From NCBI RefSeq assembly GCF_001427305.1, contig NZ_LMFZ01000003.1, positions 175,836 through 239,835 of the forward strand: a stretch of 64,000 bases of DNA, written 5' to 3'. Of the stretch, positions 25,898 to 35,049 are shown piece by piece. How positions within the stretch are numbered: position 1 is the stretch's first letter; every line of letters begins with the position of its first letter. This stretch comes from Duganella sp. Root1480D1. GTDB lineage: Bacteria; Pseudomonadota; Gammaproteobacteria; Burkholderiales; Burkholderiaceae_D. Made by a program: the position numbers and the translations under genes. The notes under the pieces are model-generated. The model did no database searches. It was not told the origin of the DNA and was given only the letters and a program-made list of their open reading frames with translations.

Positions 25898-27454
25898 TTA
25901 CAGCGGCTCCAGGTCGGGGCCGCGCAGTCCCACCAGCAGGGCGCGGCCGGAAGGCGCGACACGGTACTCGCCGTAGCGCGCCTTTTCGTATTTCCTGGCC
26001 GCGCCTTCCTTGAAGAACCAGGCATCTGTGGCCAGCTTCCAGCGCCAGCCATCCCGTTCCAGCTTCACCAGTACTTCGCCATTACCCGGCGCCTTGCCGT
26101 CATGCTGGTAGCGTTCCAGCCTGAGCACCTTGTCAGGCCCCAGTTGGCCAATTGCGTACACGGTATCATAAGCCTCGCCCGGCTGTTCATCACGCGGCAG
26201 GCTGACTGCAAGCTGCATGTAATCGCCTTGCATCAGCGAGCGCGGGTCGCGCGGTGAAAGTGCCACGTACACCACCGGGCCGCTGGCGATCAAGCCTTCG
26301 TTGCGTACCACCACAGTATTTGCGATCGCCAATGCGGCAATGCCGCTCACGGCAAGCCCGGCGTGAACAAGGCCGATGTGCGCCTCTTGGGGCATGGCGA
26401 CAGCTTGTGCCAGCCGAACGCGCCGGCGCAGCGGGACCAGGCAGAAGGCCAGCAGTAAGGCTCCTGCCAGTGCAAACAGCGCTGCCTTGTGTGCCAGCGG
26501 CAGCGACAGGTCGTAATAGGCGCTGCTGGTGATCCATGCGGCAGCGATGCCGCAGGCAGCGGCAAGCCGGTAGCGGCCATCGGCAACGCAAATGGCCAGC
26601 AACAGGAACACGATGCCAATCGCCGGCAGGAAGCAGGTGAAGGCTGCAATCGTCAGGGCAATGCCAAGACACCACCATTGCCGTACTGCGGGCAGGGCGC
26701 GCACCAATATTGCCATCGCAGCGATGGTGCATGCTGCCGATATGCCGCAAGTCAGGGGCTGCAGTTCGCGCACCGCCAGTCCTGCCGGTCCGAAGTCGAG
26801 CGGGGGCCCCAGCATTGCCGGTCCGGCCCAGTAAGCAAACGCGCTCAAGGTAAACGCCAGCCAGCCGGCCAGGAAAGGATCAAGCGCCACGCCCCAGCGC
26901 GGATTGCGCGCAGCCAGGCGCGCCCCAAGCCAGGTTGCTGCAATGAAGTGGAGCGCGAGCCATAGCTGCAGGTTGCGGTCGCCCAGCGATGCTTTCGGCT
27001 CCAGCAGGGCTGGGACCAGCAGCGCTGCGCACGCCGCGCCGAAAATGGAGCGCAGCCAGGATTGCGGCAGCGCGGCCGCCACCACGGCAGCCGTTGCGGC
27101 CATGAGGAAGAAAGCGAAGCGCCCCTCGACCAGGTGGTACAGGCTATATGCCAGCACCGTGCCGCCGGAGAGCAGCACGGGGAAGGCTGCCTGCTCCAGC
27201 AGGATCGGCAGCTGCCTGCGGCGCAAACATGCCACCGCCGCCGCAATCGTCAACACGCCAATGCCGGCGTTGGCTGCGTGACCCGCATCCAGCCCATTCA
27301 GGGCAAGGAAAAATGGGAGCAACAGGGGCAGGGCGGACAACCATGCGCCGATCGCCAGTACCAGCACGATATGCCAGGGCCGCGATCCGTTTTCGCCAGC
27401 AGCGGCGATGGCGTTTGCTTCCTCCAGGATTTGCTGCAAGCCGTCGCGGTTCAT
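25898..27454 (-). CDS. Polytopic membrane protein with C-terminal GDYXXLXY domain
   Basis: 518 aa. About ten N-terminal membrane helices (DUF4401-like) are fused to a soluble C-terminal domain of the GDYXXLXY family, recognised by the DPRSLMQGDYMQL motif and following beta-rich region ending GRALLVGLRGPDLEPL. In other bacteria the two parts are often separate genes beside a DUF2157 protein. Here the DUF2157 gene is upstream with a 4-nt ATGA overlap. The function of the family is not known. It converges on hmp, with 4 nt between the stops. Confidence 0.85.
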   Translation of the reverse strand: MNRDGLQQILEEANAIAAAGENGSRPWHIVLVLAIGAWLSALPLLLPFFLALNGLDAGHAANAGIGVLTIAAAVACLRRRQLPILLEQAAFPVLLSGGTVLAYSLYHLVEGRFAFFLMAATAAVVAAALPQSWLRSIFGAACAALLVPALLEPKASLGDRNLQLWLALHFIAATWLGARLAARNPRWGVALDPFLAGWLAFTLSAFAYWAGPAMLGPPLDFGPAGLAVRELQPLTCGISAACTIAAMAILVRALPAVRQWWCLGIALTIAAFTCFLPAIGIVFLLLAICVADGRYRLAAACGIAAAWITSSAYYDLSLPLAHKAALFALAGALLLAFCLVPLRRRVRLAQAVAMPQEAHIGLVHAGLAVSGIAALAIANTVVVRNEGLIASGPVVYVALSPRDPRSLMQGDYMQLAVSLPRDEQPGEAYDTVYAIGQLGPDKVLRLERYQHDGKAPGNGEVLVKLERDGWRWKLATDAWFFKEGAARKYEKARYGEYRVAPSGRALLVGLRGPDLEPL

Positions 27455-28395
27455 GCTTTGCCTCCGGCTTTATGCATGGCCAGCAGCCGGGTGGTGATGA
27501 AAGACATGACGCCGATTGCAAACAAACCGGCGACCGTGAACACATAAAAGCCGTCGACCCCGGCCAGATGCAGCAGGCGGGCGAAGCTCACCACCAGCAA
27601 GCTGGCAAAGGCCAGGCAAGTCATGCTTAGTGCGGGCAGGTCGTAGCGCTTAAGCAGCAGGATGGCGGCGCCGGTGATGGCCAAAGGAGGCAGCAGTTCC
27701 GACAGTCCCTCATGCAGGGCAAAGATGGTTCCCGACAGCGTGATGGCGGCCATGGAAAGCAGCGTTGCCATCCGCAGCGACCAGTCGCCAGCTCCCGTTC
27801 GAGGCCGAAATGGCGGCAGCATCAAGGCGGGGAGCGCGGCGAAAAGCATCCAGCCAAAGGCAAGCGCCAAATACGATTCGCCTCGTTTCGAGCCGCCGTC
27901 GGAGGCCTCCAGCCACAAGGCGATCGCCGTTGTCGTGACCAGTAGCCAGGGCATCCACAGCACTTCACTGCGCAGCGCCAGGCACAGTGGCAGAGTCAAG
28001 GCGATCCACAGCGCGAATAGCTGCCAGGGATCGGTGCCCGTCTGGTAAGTCTGCCCGATGCAGGCGAACAGGCCGCCAATGGCCAGGAAGGCAAACAATG
28101 CGGCAACGCTGCGGATGGACGGCAAGACCCAGGCAGCCAGCAAGCCCACTGCGACCGCAGCCTGCATCACGCCGATGCGGCCGAAGCGGCCCAGCCCATC
28201 CCAGTTGGAGGCGATCCAGAAAATCAGGCCAAGGCCGAACAAGGCGCTGCCGGCCACGGCAACCGCCAGCGGCAAGCGGGCAGGCAGCCTGGCAGGTTGG
28301 CCGCGCAAGCCGGCCATCAATTCAAGTTCTGTGGTGGAGCGGTGGTCCAGCTGGTGGCGTGCGGCCAGTTCCAGCAAGGTTTGTCGCAAGCTCAT
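27451..28395 (-). CDS. DUF2157 membrane protein
   Basis: 314 aa. A short cytoplasmic N-terminus (LELAARHQLDHRSTTELELMAGL) is followed by about eight to nine membrane helices, with the LAVAVAGSALFGLGLIFWIASNWD segment that characterises DUF2157. Its stop overlaps the start of the DUF4401/GDYXXLXY gene, with which it forms a conserved pair. Function unknown. Confidence 0.85.
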   Translation of the reverse strand: MSLRQTLLELAARHQLDHRSTTELELMAGLRGQPARLPARLPLAVAVAGSALFGLGLIFWIASNWDGLGRFGRIGVMQAAVAVGLLAAWVLPSIRSVAALFAFLAIGGLFACIGQTYQTGTDPWQLFALWIALTLPLCLALRSEVLWMPWLLVTTTAIALWLEASDGGSKRGESYLALAFGWMLFAALPALMLPPFRPRTGAGDWSLRMATLLSMAAITLSGTIFALHEGLSELLPPLAITGAAILLLKRYDLPALSMTCLAFASLLVVSFARLLHLAGVDGFYVFTVAGLFAIGVMSFITTRLLAMHKAGGKA

Positions 28396-28445
28396 GTTTC
28401 CTCTTCAGCGCATGGGAATGCGCCGAAGGGTAACACGGAAAATTG

Positions 28446-29282
28446 TTAAACTAACAGCGCCGCGGCCATGGCGGAAGCATCAGCCTCCGCCTCTTCCAGC
28501 ATTTGCTCGCGCTTCTCGGCGTCGATGAATAGGTCCATCACCGAATCTTCATGCGGCGCTTGTTGCTGTTCCGGCGCCAGGGGGGAAGCGACTGGCGCAA
28601 AGTGGTTTGCCAGCAGCAGGGTGTCGAGCAGGGTATCGGGAGGGATTTGCAGCATGCCGCTGCGCAGGCTTTCAATGGCTTCCGCCACCTCGGCCGGAAT
28701 GCCGAGCTTCTTCAGCACTTCGCGTGTGATGATCTCTTCGCTGGCGGTTTGCCAGTTCTCCGGATCGGGTTCCAGCAGGCCGGGGAATTCGTCGGCACGC
28801 GACAGCAGGTAGAAGCTGCCCACTTCATGCACGATCGCTGCGAACAGGGCGGTGTCGGGATTCACGCCGGTGACTTCACGCGCGATGATGCGCGCCAGGC
28901 AGGCGACGTGGATGGTGTGCTGCCACAGTTGCTCGGCCTTGGCGCGCAGCCCCGGATCGGTGATCTTGCTGCCGAAGGCACGCACCACCATGGCCGCGGC
29001 CAGCGCATACAGGTTGTGGTAGCCCACGCGCATGATGGCATTGCGCACGTTGGTGATGTCCGGCCCGCCGGTGCGGTTGAACATGGCGGAGTTTGACAGC
29101 GAGACGGTGCGCGCGGCCAGTTGCGGCTCGGCCAGCACCAGCTTGATGGCATCCTCCATCGGGCAATCCGGATCGTCCAGGGCGAGCTGTACTCGCAGGG
29201 CGGCATTAACGCTGGTAGGAAACACGAGGTCTCCGCGGATCGCCAGCGCGGCGACGTGTCCGAAGGCTTCCAGTTTATTCAT
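28446..29282 (-). CDS. HDOD domain protein
   Basis: 278 aa protein with an HDOD domain covering most of its length (VFPTSVNAALRVQLALDDPDCP, then QLAARTVSLSNSAMFNRTG and VGYHNLYALAAAMVV). HDOD domains are non-catalytic relatives of HD phosphohydrolases and work as signalling scaffolds in motility, biofilm and c-di-GMP pathways. There is no attached REC, GGDEF or EAL domain. The C-terminus is acidic. It is 50 nt upstream of the DUF2157 gene on the same strand. Confidence 0.88.
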   Translation of the reverse strand: MNKLEAFGHVAALAIRGDLVFPTSVNAALRVQLALDDPDCPMEDAIKLVLAEPQLAARTVSLSNSAMFNRTGGPDITNVRNAIMRVGYHNLYALAAAMVVRAFGSKITDPGLRAKAEQLWQHTIHVACLARIIAREVTGVNPDTALFAAIVHEVGSFYLLSRADEFPGLLEPDPENWQTASEEIITREVLKKLGIPAEVAEAIESLRSGMLQIPPDTLLDTLLLANHFAPVASPLAPEQQQAPHEDSVMDLFIDAEKREQMLEEAEADASAMAAALLV

Positions 29283-29335
29283 GCCGAAAATTATACGGCC
29301 CCGGAAGCATTACTGCCAAATGGGCATCGGAAATG

Positions 29336-29418
29336 AAAGTCGGGGTCAGCTCCGGCAATCTGCCACTTTTCCCGCATCGCGAAAAAAATGGCAGATTGCC
29401 GGAGCTGACCCCGACTTT
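29336..29418. repeat. Perfect 30-bp inverted repeat with 23-nt spacer
   Basis: Bases 29336-29365 and 29389-29418 are exact reverse complements, giving a very stable 30-bp stem. The arms contain the GTCGGGGTCAGCTCC sequence, and the spacer continues partial pairing (TTTT with AAAA). It sits between the 5' end of the HDOD gene and the 3' end of dadA, 5 nt from the dadA stop. It may terminate dadA, but the length and perfection are beyond a normal terminator and suggest a REP- or MITE-like dispersed element. I see no second copy in this window. Confidence 0.85.
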
Positions 29419-29422
29419 TAAC

Positions 29423-30712
29423 TTAGGCGCCGGCGAGTTGCGGCTGGCGACTCGCTTGTTCCTGGCTGTAACGTGCTACCGACAAGTCATCGGCGAAGAT
29501 GGCAGGGCGTTTGGCGGACATGATGTCGGCCAGCAGTTGCGCTGAGCCGCAACTCATGGTCCAGCCGAGGGTGCCGTGGCCGGTGTTGGTGAACAGGTTG
29601 CGGATGCCGGTGCGGCCCACCACCGGCGTGCCATCCGGGGTCATCGGGCGCAGGCCGGTCCAGAAGGTGGCTTCGGCGGTGTTGCCGGCGCCTGGGAACA
29701 GGTCGTTCACCACCATTTCCAGCGTTTCGCGGCGGCGCGGGTTGAGCCTGGTGTTGTAGCCGGCGATTTCCGCCATGCCGCCAACGCGGATGCGGTCGTC
29801 GAAGCGGGTCACCGCAATCTTGTAAGTCTCGTCGAGGATGGTCGAGGTCGGCGCCTTGTCGCCGTCCACGATCGGCACGGTAATCGAGTAGCCTTTCAGC
29901 GGGTAGACCGGAATCTCGAACAGCTCTTTCAGGACCAGCGTCGAGTAGGCGCCCAGCGCGACGACGAAGGAGTCGCCTTCCACCAGTTCGGCGCCGCATT
30001 GCACGCCTTTGACCTTGTCGCCTTCCGTAACCAGCTTGTCGATCGACACACCGTAACGGAATTTGACGCCCAGTTCCTTGGCCATCGCTTCCAGGCGCGT
30101 AGTGAACATCTGGCAGTCGCCGGTTTCATCGTTCGGCAGGCGCAGGCCGCCGACCAGTTTGTGCTGCGATGCGGCCAGGCCAGGCTCGGCCTTCATCAGG
30201 TCGGCGCCGGTCAGCAGCTCGTAGGGCACGCCGGTTTCTTTCAGGACTTCGATATCCTTGGCCGCGCCATCCAGTTGCGCCTGGGTGCGGAACAACTGGG
30301 TGGTGCCTTGCTGGCGGCCTTCATATTCGATGCCGGTGGCGGCGCGCAGCACTTTGAAGCAGTCGCGGCTGTATTCCGCCAGGCGCACCATGCGTTCCTT
30401 GTTGATCGCGTAGGACTCGGCATTGCAGTTGCGCAGCATCTGCCACATCCACTTCAACTGGAAGGTGGTGCCGTCCGGCGTGATGGACAGCGGCGCGTGG
30501 CGCTGCAGCATCCATTTCATGGCTTTCAGCGGAATGCCAGGGGCAGCCCATGGCGAAGCGTAGCCTGGCGAAATCTGGCCGGCATTGGCGAAGCTGGTTT
30601 CCAGGGCAGGTCCCGGCTGGCGGTCCAGTACGGTGACATCATGGCCGGCCTGGGCCAGGTAATAGGCACTGGTGACGCCGATAACGCCGCTGCCAAGGAT
30701 AACTACGCGCAT
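29423..30712 (-). CDS. dadA: D-amino acid dehydrogenase, small subunit
   Basis: 429 aa flavoprotein close to the usual 432 of DadA. FAD motif GSGVIG at residues 7-12, followed by the DadA-specific [24 protein letters not shown] and [16 protein letters not shown]-terminal [20 protein letters not shown] closes the FAD site. It oxidises D-amino acids, mainly D-alanine, to keto acids and passes electrons to the respiratory chain at the inner membrane. No alanine racemase (dadX) follows it. It is divergent from an Lrp-type regulator, which controls dadA in many bacteria. Confidence 0.95.
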   Translation of the reverse strand: MRVVILGSGVIGVTSAYYLAQAGHDVTVLDRQPGPALETSFANAGQISPGYASPWAAPGIPLKAMKWMLQRHAPLSITPDGTTFQLKWMWQMLRNCNAESYAINKERMVRLAEYSRDCFKVLRAATGIEYEGRQQGTTQLFRTQAQLDGAAKDIEVLKETGVPYELLTGADLMKAEPGLAASQHKLVGGLRLPNDETGDCQMFTTRLEAMAKELGVKFRYGVSIDKLVTEGDKVKGVQCGAELVEGDSFVVALGAYSTLVLKELFEIPVYPLKGYSITVPIVDGDKAPTSTILDETYKIAVTRFDDRIRVGGMAEIAGYNTRLNPRRRETLEMVVNDLFPGAGNTAEATFWTGLRPMTPDGTPVVGRTGIRNLFTNTGHGTLGWTMSCGSAQLLADIMSAKRPAIFADDLSVARYSQEQASRQPQLAGA

Positions 30713-30811
30713 GAATTGCCTCCGGAATATTTGTGACGGATTATTTTGCTATGATAAGTAAGTTTTCCTAGTATTTGTTACTATATGAGACGGATAAAAC
30801 AGTAAAAAATC
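30713..30811. promoter_or_regulatory. Divergent dadA / lrp promoter region
   Basis: This AT-rich 99-bp gap (TATTTTGCTATGATAAGTAAG and nearby) contains the promoters for both genes. TATGAT-type -10 candidates are present, but I cannot define operators. Lrp-family regulators usually bind several AT-rich sites in such regions. Confidence 0.5.
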
Positions 30812-31306
30812 ATGCGAATTCAAAAAGAATCGGCCCGGGGGCTGGACAAGATTGACCGAAAAATACTGCGCATCCTGCAGGAGGATGCGCGGATCGCCAT
30901 GAAGGACTTGAGCGAGCAGGTCGGGTTGTCGATTACGCCGACCATCGAGCGGGTCAAGCGCATGGAGCGCGATGGGGTGATTGCGGGCTATCACGCGCGG
31001 CTCAATCCGCGTGCCCTGGGGGCCAGCCTGCTGGTGTTCGTGGAAATCACGCTGAACCAGAAATCGGCCAGCCACTTCGAGCAGTTCCGCCGCGAAGTGC
31101 TGCGCATTCCGGAGGTGCAGGAGTGCCACCTGGTGTCGGGCGATTTCGACTACCTGATCAAGGCCCGCATCCACGAAATGGCGGAGTACCGCAAGCTGCT
31201 CGGCGACATGCTGCTGAACCTGCCGGGGGCCGCGCAATCCAAGTCCTATGTCGTCATGGAAGAAATCAAGGAAACCTTGATTTTGCCCACGGAGCCTGCT
31301 TCGTAG
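30812..31306 (+). CDS. lrp: Lrp/AsnC family regulator
   Basis: 164 aa. N-terminal AsnC HTH (GLDKIDRKILRILQEDARIAMKDLSEQVGLS, then TPTIERVKRMERDGVI) and C-terminal RAM ligand-binding domain (LVFVEITL..., VQECHLVSGDFDYLIKAR). It matches Lrp itself in length and in the VSGDFDYL motif. Divergent from dadA, so it probably activates D-amino acid catabolism in response to alanine or leucine. No obvious Shine-Dalgarno precedes the ATG at 30812. Confidence 0.92.
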   Translation: MRIQKESARGLDKIDRKILRILQEDARIAMKDLSEQVGLSITPTIERVKRMERDGVIAGYHARLNPRALGASLLVFVEITLNQKSASHFEQFRREVLRIPEVQECHLVSGDFDYLIKARIHEMAEYRKLLGDMLLNLPGAAQSKSYVVMEEIKETLILPTEPAS

Positions 31307-31344
31307 CCGCGGGAAAATGACCTTTTGCGGCCAGGGAGCGTACC

Positions 31345-31512
31345 ATGTCTACTAACAAACCCGATCCGGTGGCTCATATGTCCGACCTTCAAGACCTCGA
31401 GCAGAGATTTGATCTCAAGCTGGAAAAGCTCAAGAACGAAATCCTGCGCTGGATGCTGGCGCAGACGCTGACCCTGATCGGCGCCATGGCTGCGTTCAAA
31501 CTGTTTGGGTGA
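31345..31512 (+). CDS. Small coiled-coil membrane protein
   Basis: 55 aa protein. A charged helix with heptad-like spacing (LQDLEQRFDLKLEKLKNEI) is followed by one C-terminal membrane segment (WMLAQTLTLIGAMAAFKLF). CCAGGGAGCG precedes the ATG at 31345. The layout resembles the C-terminal coiled coil and membrane tail of DUF1640/CCDC90-like proteins, and also the larger protein at 45033. Function unknown. It lies between lrp and a large membrane protein of dynamin-like layout. Confidence 0.6.
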   Translation: MSTNKPDPVAHMSDLQDLEQRFDLKLEKLKNEILRWMLAQTLTLIGAMAAFKLFG

Positions 31513-31566
31513 TGAGCTGACTTGGTCTAGAATGCCATTAGCCTGGACTGAGCGAACGGAGTATTT

Positions 31567-33141
31567 GTGCAAAGCACTTATGGAGCCGCGAGCGTCACCA
31601 CACCAGCCGCCCCGGCGCCGGCTGCACCCGAGCACGCTGTCTTTTTGCGTGGCCTCGACGAACATCTTTCCTCTGATCAAAGCTTTACTTCCAACCTGGC
31701 CCGCACTGTTGGCGCGATTGCCAGCACCGACGGCGCGCTGACGCTGGCCCAATTTGCCGCGGTCACTGACCTGGCCGGCGATGGCCGCGCCTCTGCCGTC
31801 TTCACCGCGATCGTGCTGAACGCCATCGAATGCGGCATCACCGTCGACTGGGCGCTGCAAGCGTTGGCCCGCGCCAGTCCCACGGTCGCCGAGCCGGCCC
31901 GGCACAAGGCCTTTAACCTGATGAAGCCGCTGCTGGCGCTGCAAGGCACCGCTGCGAGGCCACTGGCGCAAAAGATCGCCAAAGCCTTGCACATCAAGTT
32001 GACGCCCGAGCAGCTTTTCGGCCTGCCGCCGGAAGAAGAGCGCCGCCTGCTCAGCAACCTGGGCAACCAGGCCCGCAAGCTGGTCAAGGGCAGGGGGCTG
32101 GCCGATGCCGTGGCCGACTTCGGCCGCTCGATGGGGCACTCCGAACTGCTCAATCATGCGCGGGGCTATAACGGCGGCCTGATGAGCCAGGAGGAACTGC
32201 ACACCGCTGTTGAGCGCGCCGTGTCGACCATCTGCCATGGTATCGAGAGCTACCGCGAGCACGAGAATTCCCCGCTGGCTTGCGAAGCGAGCGCGGCGGG
32301 GCTGCTGGCCACTGCCCAGCAACTGCGCCAGCAGGTACAGCAGCGCCTGGCCCTGGTCGACGCCCGCATCGCTTACGAGCGCCGGATGCTGAACCAGGAC
32401 ATCGACGATGCCGTGCACGACGCCGGCAACGCCATTGAACTGGCGCTGGCCTGCCATCCGGAAGCCAATGAGCGCGCCAGCGGCGAGCAATTCGGCAAGG
32501 AAATGGAATCGCGCCTGGACCGCGTGGTGCAGCGCAAGGAAGAAGTATTGGACTTGCTGCAGCATGACCTGTCCCTGTTCCAATCGGACATCCGCCTGAC
32601 CCAGAGCACCGTCTTCGAACGCCAGCACCACGCCACGCTGGCGCGCCTGATGCCGCGCATGCGGGTCGGCACGCGCCTGGCGCAGTCGGTCGATACCGCC
32701 GCCAATTTCACCCTGATGGGCAGTGCCGTTGCTGCGGCCGGGACCGGCACCGCGGCTTACCTGTTCGGGGTGGCCGTCGTGCTGCCGGTGGTGGCGCCGG
32801 CCGCTCCTTTCGTCGGCGGTGCCGTGTTGCTGGCGGGCGCCTTCAAGTGGTTTGCCGACGCCGGCCGCCGCAAGCGTTCGGAAATCCAGGACCGCCGCCG
32901 CGCCTTCGAGGAAGAACTGCGCAAGCGGCTGCAGGAAGTGCAGGCTGCCTTCGGCCGCCAACTGGACCGCATTGCCGCCAGCTTCCATGAATCGGCAACC
33001 CAGTTGCTGACGCCGCTGATGCTGGAAGCCGAAGCTGCCGGCCGCGTGCAGGCAGTGCGCAAGCGTATTGCCGATAAGGTAATTTCCCAGGCCCAGGGCG
33101 CGATTGCCCAATTGCGGGCGGCGATGTCGGCGCACGCATAA
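31567..33141 (+). CDS. Membrane protein of unknown function with helical stalk and TM hairpin
   Basis: 524 aa, start GTG with GGAG 5 nt upstream. An Ala/Pro-rich N-terminus precedes a helical domain (residues about 35-90, LARTVGAIASTDGALTLAQF) with some likeness to TerB. Then come long amphipathic helices (about 200-350), a hydrophobic hairpin (about 378-430) and a charged coiled-coil C-terminus. The helix - membrane hairpin - helix layout recalls bacterial dynamin-like proteins, but there is no GTPase domain or P-loop. I do not recognise the family; the domain comparisons are weak. Confidence 0.7.
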   Translation: MQSTYGAASVTTPAAPAPAAPEHAVFLRGLDEHLSSDQSFTSNLARTVGAIASTDGALTLAQFAAVTDLAGDGRASAVFTAIVLNAIECGITVDWALQALARASPTVAEPARHKAFNLMKPLLALQGTAARPLAQKIAKALHIKLTPEQLFGLPPEEERRLLSNLGNQARKLVKGRGLADAVADFGRSMGHSELLNHARGYNGGLMSQEELHTAVERAVSTICHGIESYREHENSPLACEASAAGLLATAQQLRQQVQQRLALVDARIAYERRMLNQDIDDAVHDAGNAIELALACHPEANERASGEQFGKEMESRLDRVVQRKEEVLDLLQHDLSLFQSDIRLTQSTVFERQHHATLARLMPRMRVGTRLAQSVDTAANFTLMGSAVAAAGTGTAAYLFGVAVVLPVVAPAAPFVGGAVLLAGAFKWFADAGRRKRSEIQDRRRAFEEELRKRLQEVQAAFGRQLDRIAASFHESATQLLTPLMLEAEAAGRVQAVRKRIADKVISQAQGAIAQLRAAMSAHA

Positions 33142-33252
33142 AGTGTTGCGTTTCGGCAATGTGCGTGCGTTACCGAACGAAAGTTACTGACTTGCTTTGG
33201 TACAATAACTAGCACGCAACGCACTTTTTCAACTACTTATATAATCACGACC

Positions 33253-33696
33253 ATGAAGACCCAGCTCTTAGCCGCCGCCATGCTGGCGCTCAGCACTTCT
33301 GCTATCGCCCAGGATGTTGGCGTTTCCGTCACCGTCGGCCAACCAGGCTTTTTTGGCCGCATTGACATCGGCAATATGGCGCCGCCACCGGTGCTGTACC
33401 CACAGCCGGTGATCATCCAGCGTCCGGCCCGCATCATCGCCGAGCCGCTCTACCTGCGCGTTCCGCCAGGCCATGCTAAGGATTGGGCAAAACACTGCGG
33501 CAAGTACAATGCTTGCGGCCGCAATGTCTACTTCGTGCGCGATGAGTGGTACACCAACGAATACGCACCACGCTATCGCGATGACCACCGCGGCGGTGGC
33601 CGTGACCGCGACTACGACCGCGATGACCGCGACGACGATCACGGCAATGGCCACGGCCACGGCAAGGGCCATGGCAAAGGCCACGGCAAGCATTAA
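33253..33696 (+). CDS. Secreted protein with His/Gly-rich metal-binding-like tail
   Basis: 147 aa with a signal peptide (MKTQLLAAAMLALSTSAIA, cleavage before Gln20). The middle contains the pair Cys-Gly-Lys-Tyr-Asn-Ala-Cys, which may form a disulfide, and a conserved-looking VPPGHAKDWAKHCGKYNACG motif seen in small secreted proteins of Burkholderiales. The last 45 residues are Asp/Arg repeats followed by repeated HGHGKGHGKG-type units able to bind metal ions. Function unknown; a role in metal buffering is only suggested by composition. Confidence 0.75.
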   Translation: MKTQLLAAAMLALSTSAIAQDVGVSVTVGQPGFFGRIDIGNMAPPPVLYPQPVIIQRPARIIAEPLYLRVPPGHAKDWAKHCGKYNACGRNVYFVRDEWYTNEYAPRYRDDHRGGGRDRDYDRDDRDDDHGNGHGHGKGHGKGHGKH

Positions 33697-33698
33697 TC

Positions 33699-33733
33699 CG
33701 GTAGCCTGACCGGGCCTGGCCCGCTCGCTACCG
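33699..33733 (+). other. Intergenic hairpin before ndh
   Basis: CGGTAGC (33699-33705) pairs with GCTACCG (33727-33733), and the loop holds a further GGGCC/GGCCC pairing. There is no T-run on either strand, so it is not a canonical terminator. It lies just before the ndh ribosome binding site and could be a transcript-end or mRNA-stability element. Confidence 0.4.
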
Positions 33734-33750
33734 ACATTTAGGAGAGCTGT

Positions 33751-35049
33751 TTGCAGAGCAAATATGTGATCGTAGGTGGAGGGGCGGGCGGCCTTGAGCT
33801 GGCCTGCAAACTGGGCCGCAAACTTGGCCCGCATCAGGTGATGCTGGTCGATAGCCGGCTTTACCACATCTGGAAGCCTTCGCTGCACGAGGTGGCCGCC
33901 GGTACCCTGGATATTCACCAGGAAGGCCTGTCCTACCAGATGCTGGCACATGACAACGGCTTCACTTATGTCTACGGCGCCATGACGGCGCTCGACAGCA
34001 CCAGCAAGCAAATCACCGTAGCGGCAATTACCAGCGAAGGCGGCGAAACCGTCCTGCCTGAGCGCCGCATCGGCTACGAGTCGCTGGTGATGGCGGTGGG
34101 CAGCACCTCCAATTATTTCGGCGTGCCGGGCGCGGCCGAACATACCATTTCCCTCAACGCGACCGAAGACGCGGAACGCTTCCGCCTGACCCTGCTCAAA
34201 CTGCTGACGCGCGCCGCTTTGCAGAAAGGGACGCAGCAGGGCGCCTCCGGGGTCGATGTCGTGATCATTGGCGGCGGCGCCACCGGCGTCGAACTGGCGG
34301 CCGAGTTGCGCGAAGCCAGCGGAGTCTACACTTCTTACGGTTTCGGCCACCTCGACCCGATCCGCGACGTGCGCATCACGCTGCTGGAAGGGGCGCCGCG
34401 CATCCTGGCGCCGTTGCCTGAGCGCGTGTCGAGTGCCGCGCTGAAGCTGCTCAATGAGCGTGGCATCAAGGTGGTGACCGATTGCCGTGTCAACGCGATT
34501 GCGGAAGACCACGTTTCAGTCGGCGAGCAGGACTACCCTTCCGACATCGTGGTCTGGGCGGCCGGCATCAAGGCGCCTGGCTTCCTGGCCGGGCTGGGCT
34601 TGCCGACTGCCAAGGGTGGCCAGATCGAAGTGAGCGGCGAGCTGCAGGTGAAGGGCGTGCCCGGCGTGTATGCGCTGGGCGATTGCGCGCAATGCATGGG
34701 AGCCGATGGCAAGCCGGTGCCGCCGCGGGCGCAGGCCGCCCACCAGCAGGCCGATTACTTGCTGGAGACGTTCATGCGCCAGGTGAAGGGCAAGGCGCCG
34801 CAATCCAAGCCTTACGAATACCGCGACTACGGCTCCCTGGTCTCGTTCGGACAGTCGACCTCGGTTGGCAGCCTGATGGGCTCGCTACGCGGCTTCAGCT
34901 GGTTCGTCGAAGGCTTTTTTGCGCGCATGATGTATGTCAGCCTGCACCTGTTGCACCACCAGGCGGTGCTGGGCACCATCCGCACCGGCGTGCTGGCCGT
35001 GGCGCGCTTTCTCGTCAAACGGGCCACGCCGCTGGTCAAGCTGCATTGA
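33751..35049 (+). CDS. ndh: Type II NADH dehydrogenase (NDH-2 family)
   Basis: 432 aa, start TTG with AGGAGAG 6-7 nt upstream. The first FAD motif is GGGAGGLELA near residue 9; the second nucleotide motif is IIGGGATGVELAAEL at about residue 171. The GVYALGDCAQ FAD motif and the following PPRAQAAHQQA are typical of NDH-2. C-terminal amphipathic helices would attach the enzyme to the inner membrane. It transfers electrons from NADH to quinone without pumping protons. The next gene overlaps its stop by 4 nt. Confidence 0.9.
   Translation: MQSKYVIVGGGAGGLELACKLGRKLGPHQVMLVDSRLYHIWKPSLHEVAAGTLDIHQEGLSYQMLAHDNGFTYVYGAMTALDSTSKQITVAAITSEGGETVLPERRIGYESLVMAVGSTSNYFGVPGAAEHTISLNATEDAERFRLTLLKLLTRAALQKGTQQGASGVDVVIIGGGATGVELAAELREASGVYTSYGFGHLDPIRDVRITLLEGAPRILAPLPERVSSAALKLLNERGIKVVTDCRVNAIAEDHVSVGEQDYPSDIVVWAAGIKAPGFLAGLGLPTAKGGQIEVSGELQVKGVPGVYALGDCAQCMGADGKPVPPRAQAAHQQADYLLETFMRQVKGKAPQSKPYEYRDYGSLVSFGQSTSVGSLMGSLRGFSWFVEGFFARMMYVSLHLLHHQAVLGTIRTGVLAVARFLVKRATPLVKLH

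Noticed and set aside
33640..33696. Short tandem GGCCACGGCAAG-type repeat as a possible CRISPR or DNA repeat
   Set aside because: It encodes the His/Gly/Lys tail of the secreted protein in frame, with no unique spacers.
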